From CAWDYA01 sp963806495 (lineage in GTDB: Bacteria; Acidobacteriota; Polarisedimenticolia; JACPZX01; DASXTC01): DNA of 64,000 bases. Within the stretch, counting starts at the first letter, position 1. Each line of letters opens with the position of its first letter. Positions 63,337-64,000 of this stretch are shown here, piece by piece. The position numbers were made by a program, and so were the translations under genes. The notes under the pieces were generated by a model. It saw nothing but the letters and a program-made list of their open reading frames with translations, did not search any database and was not told the DNA's origin. The stretch spans positions 248,001 through 312,000 of the forward strand of contig CAWDYA010000004.1 of NCBI GenBank assembly GCA_963806495.1. The letters run 5' to 3'.

Positions 63337-64000
63337 TGCCACCTGCCAGAATGAGCATGTTCGAGACGGCGAACTACTACTTCGACCGGGCGGCCGACTG
63401 GATGGGCCTCGACCGGGAGATGCGGATCCTGCTGAAGATCCCGCACCGCGAGATGCGGGTGGAGATCCCGATCCGGATGGACGACGGGCGGCTGGAGTCG
63501 TTCGTCGGCTACCGGGTCCAGCACAACGGCGTGCGCGGCCCGCAGAAGGGCGGCATCCGCTACCATCCCGAGGTGGACCTCAACGAGGTGCGGGCCCTCG
63601 CGGAGTTGATGACCTGGAAGACCGCGCTGGTGAACATCCCCTTCGGCGGCGCGAAGGGAGGCGTGACGTGCGACCCGTCGTCGATGTCGAAGTGGGAGCT
63701 CGAGCGGCTGACACGCCGGTTCATCTCCAAGATCGCGCTGATCCTCGGCCCGTACCGGGACATCCCGGCTCCCGACATGAACACGAACGCCCAGGTCATG
63801 GCCTGGATGATGGACGAGTACGGGCGCAAGCTCGGCTACACTCCGGCGGTGGTGACCGGCAAGCCGGTGGAGCTGGGCGGCTCGAAGGGACGGGAGCAGG
63901 CCACCGGCCGCGGCGTGTCGTTCGTCGCGCTGCAGGCCGCGGCCCAGTTCGGCGTGCCGCTCGAGGGAGCCCGCGTCGTGATCCAGGGGTTCGGCAACGT
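63333..64000 (+). CDS. gdhA: Glu/Leu/Phe/Val dehydrogenase (glutamate dehydrogenase), partial
   Basis: The visible 222 codons read FETANYYFDRAADWMGLDREMRILLKIPHREMRVEIPIRMDDG, then GYRVQHNGVRGPQKGGIRYHPEVDLNEVRALAELMTWKTALVNIPFGGAKGGV (active-site Lys). PAPDMNTNAQVMAWMMDEYG follows, and VVIQGFGNV of the Rossmann nucleotide-binding loop is where the window ends. This is typical of NAD(P)-dependent glutamate dehydrogenase. ATG 63333 overlaps the hydrolase stop (ATGA) and AAGGAG is just upstream; ATG 63336 is equally possible. Confidence 0.95.
   Translation, partial: MMPPARMSMFETANYYFDRAADWMGLDREMRILLKIPHREMRVEIPIRMDDGRLESFVGYRVQHNGVRGPQKGGIRYHPEVDLNEVRALAELMTWKTALVNIPFGGAKGGVTCDPSSMSKWELERLTRRFISKIALILGPYRDIPAPDMNTNAQVMAWMMDEYGRKLGYTPAVVTGKPVELGGSKGREQATGRGVSFVALQAAAQFGVPLEGARVVIQGFGN

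Overview
This is high-GC (roughly two-thirds G+C), gene-dense DNA from a diderm bacterium. A TonB-dependent receptor, MacAB-type ABC systems, lipoprotein signals and TolC-style adaptors all imply an outer membrane. Three sets of FG-GAP/ASPIC-UnbV (CRTAC1-like) and TPR proteins, together with a secreted thrombospondin-type calcium-repeat protein, are most reminiscent of Acidobacteriota (Thermoanaerobaculia/Polarisedimenticolia-like). That placement is a tentative inference, not a proof. There is no rRNA, tRNA, CRISPR array or complete insertion sequence in the window.

Layout. (1) 1-1465: a TldD-like peptidase and the first codons of its partner. (2) 1570-4267: a BtuC/BtuD-type importer pair and a NYN-domain protein. 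(3) 4275-11075, minus strand: a cobalamin-riboswitch-controlled operon of a secreted protein, a calcium-repeat surface protein, a BtuB-like receptor and a beta-propeller lipoprotein, with a further secreted protein at its end. (4) 11072-15398: a MacAB-like exporter (ATPase, two permeases, adaptor). (5) 15654-24716: housekeeping genes accD, folC, a diguanylate cyclase, dprA, topA, xerC/D-like and inositol monophosphatase. (6) 24727-36609: FG-GAP/ASPIC and TPR proteins around a second small ABC exporter. (7) 36606-46161: MOSC protein, CPBP protease, a MoxR/DUF58/transglutaminase operon, an HD-GYP response regulator and polA. (8) 46301-54131: pruA, a 164-bp palindromic element, and the operon dgt-like/rpiB/glyA/dinG/rnd. 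(9) 54217-64000: membrane proteins, two small paralogous secreted proteins, a glutamine amidotransferase, an STT3-like membrane protein, a fused transporter/spermidine-synthase protein, an alpha/beta hydrolase and the start of a glutamate dehydrogenase.

How it works together. The most interesting region is the B12 locus. A canonical cobalamin riboswitch with its own intrinsic terminator precedes four genes chained by 4-bp ATGA overlaps: two secreted proteins of unclear role, a BtuB-like receptor and a BtuG-like propeller lipoprotein. BtuCD-like inner-membrane genes lie nearby on the other strand. This looks like a surface B12-capture apparatus analogous to BtuG/BtuB of Bacteroides in a different lineage. 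Other points: a 164-bp element whose inverted-repeat ends supply the stop codons of both flanking genes; several sigma70-type promoters placed so close to ATG that the mRNAs should be leaderless; a likely CTG start with a perfect Shine-Dalgarno sequence; and a dGTPase-like protein with a degenerate HD motif.

Caution: nine genes are broken by one or more small indels (eleven sites in all). In each, the reading frame continues cleanly after adding or removing one or two bases. This pattern looks more like assembly or long-read error than gene decay, but it cannot be decided from sequence alone.
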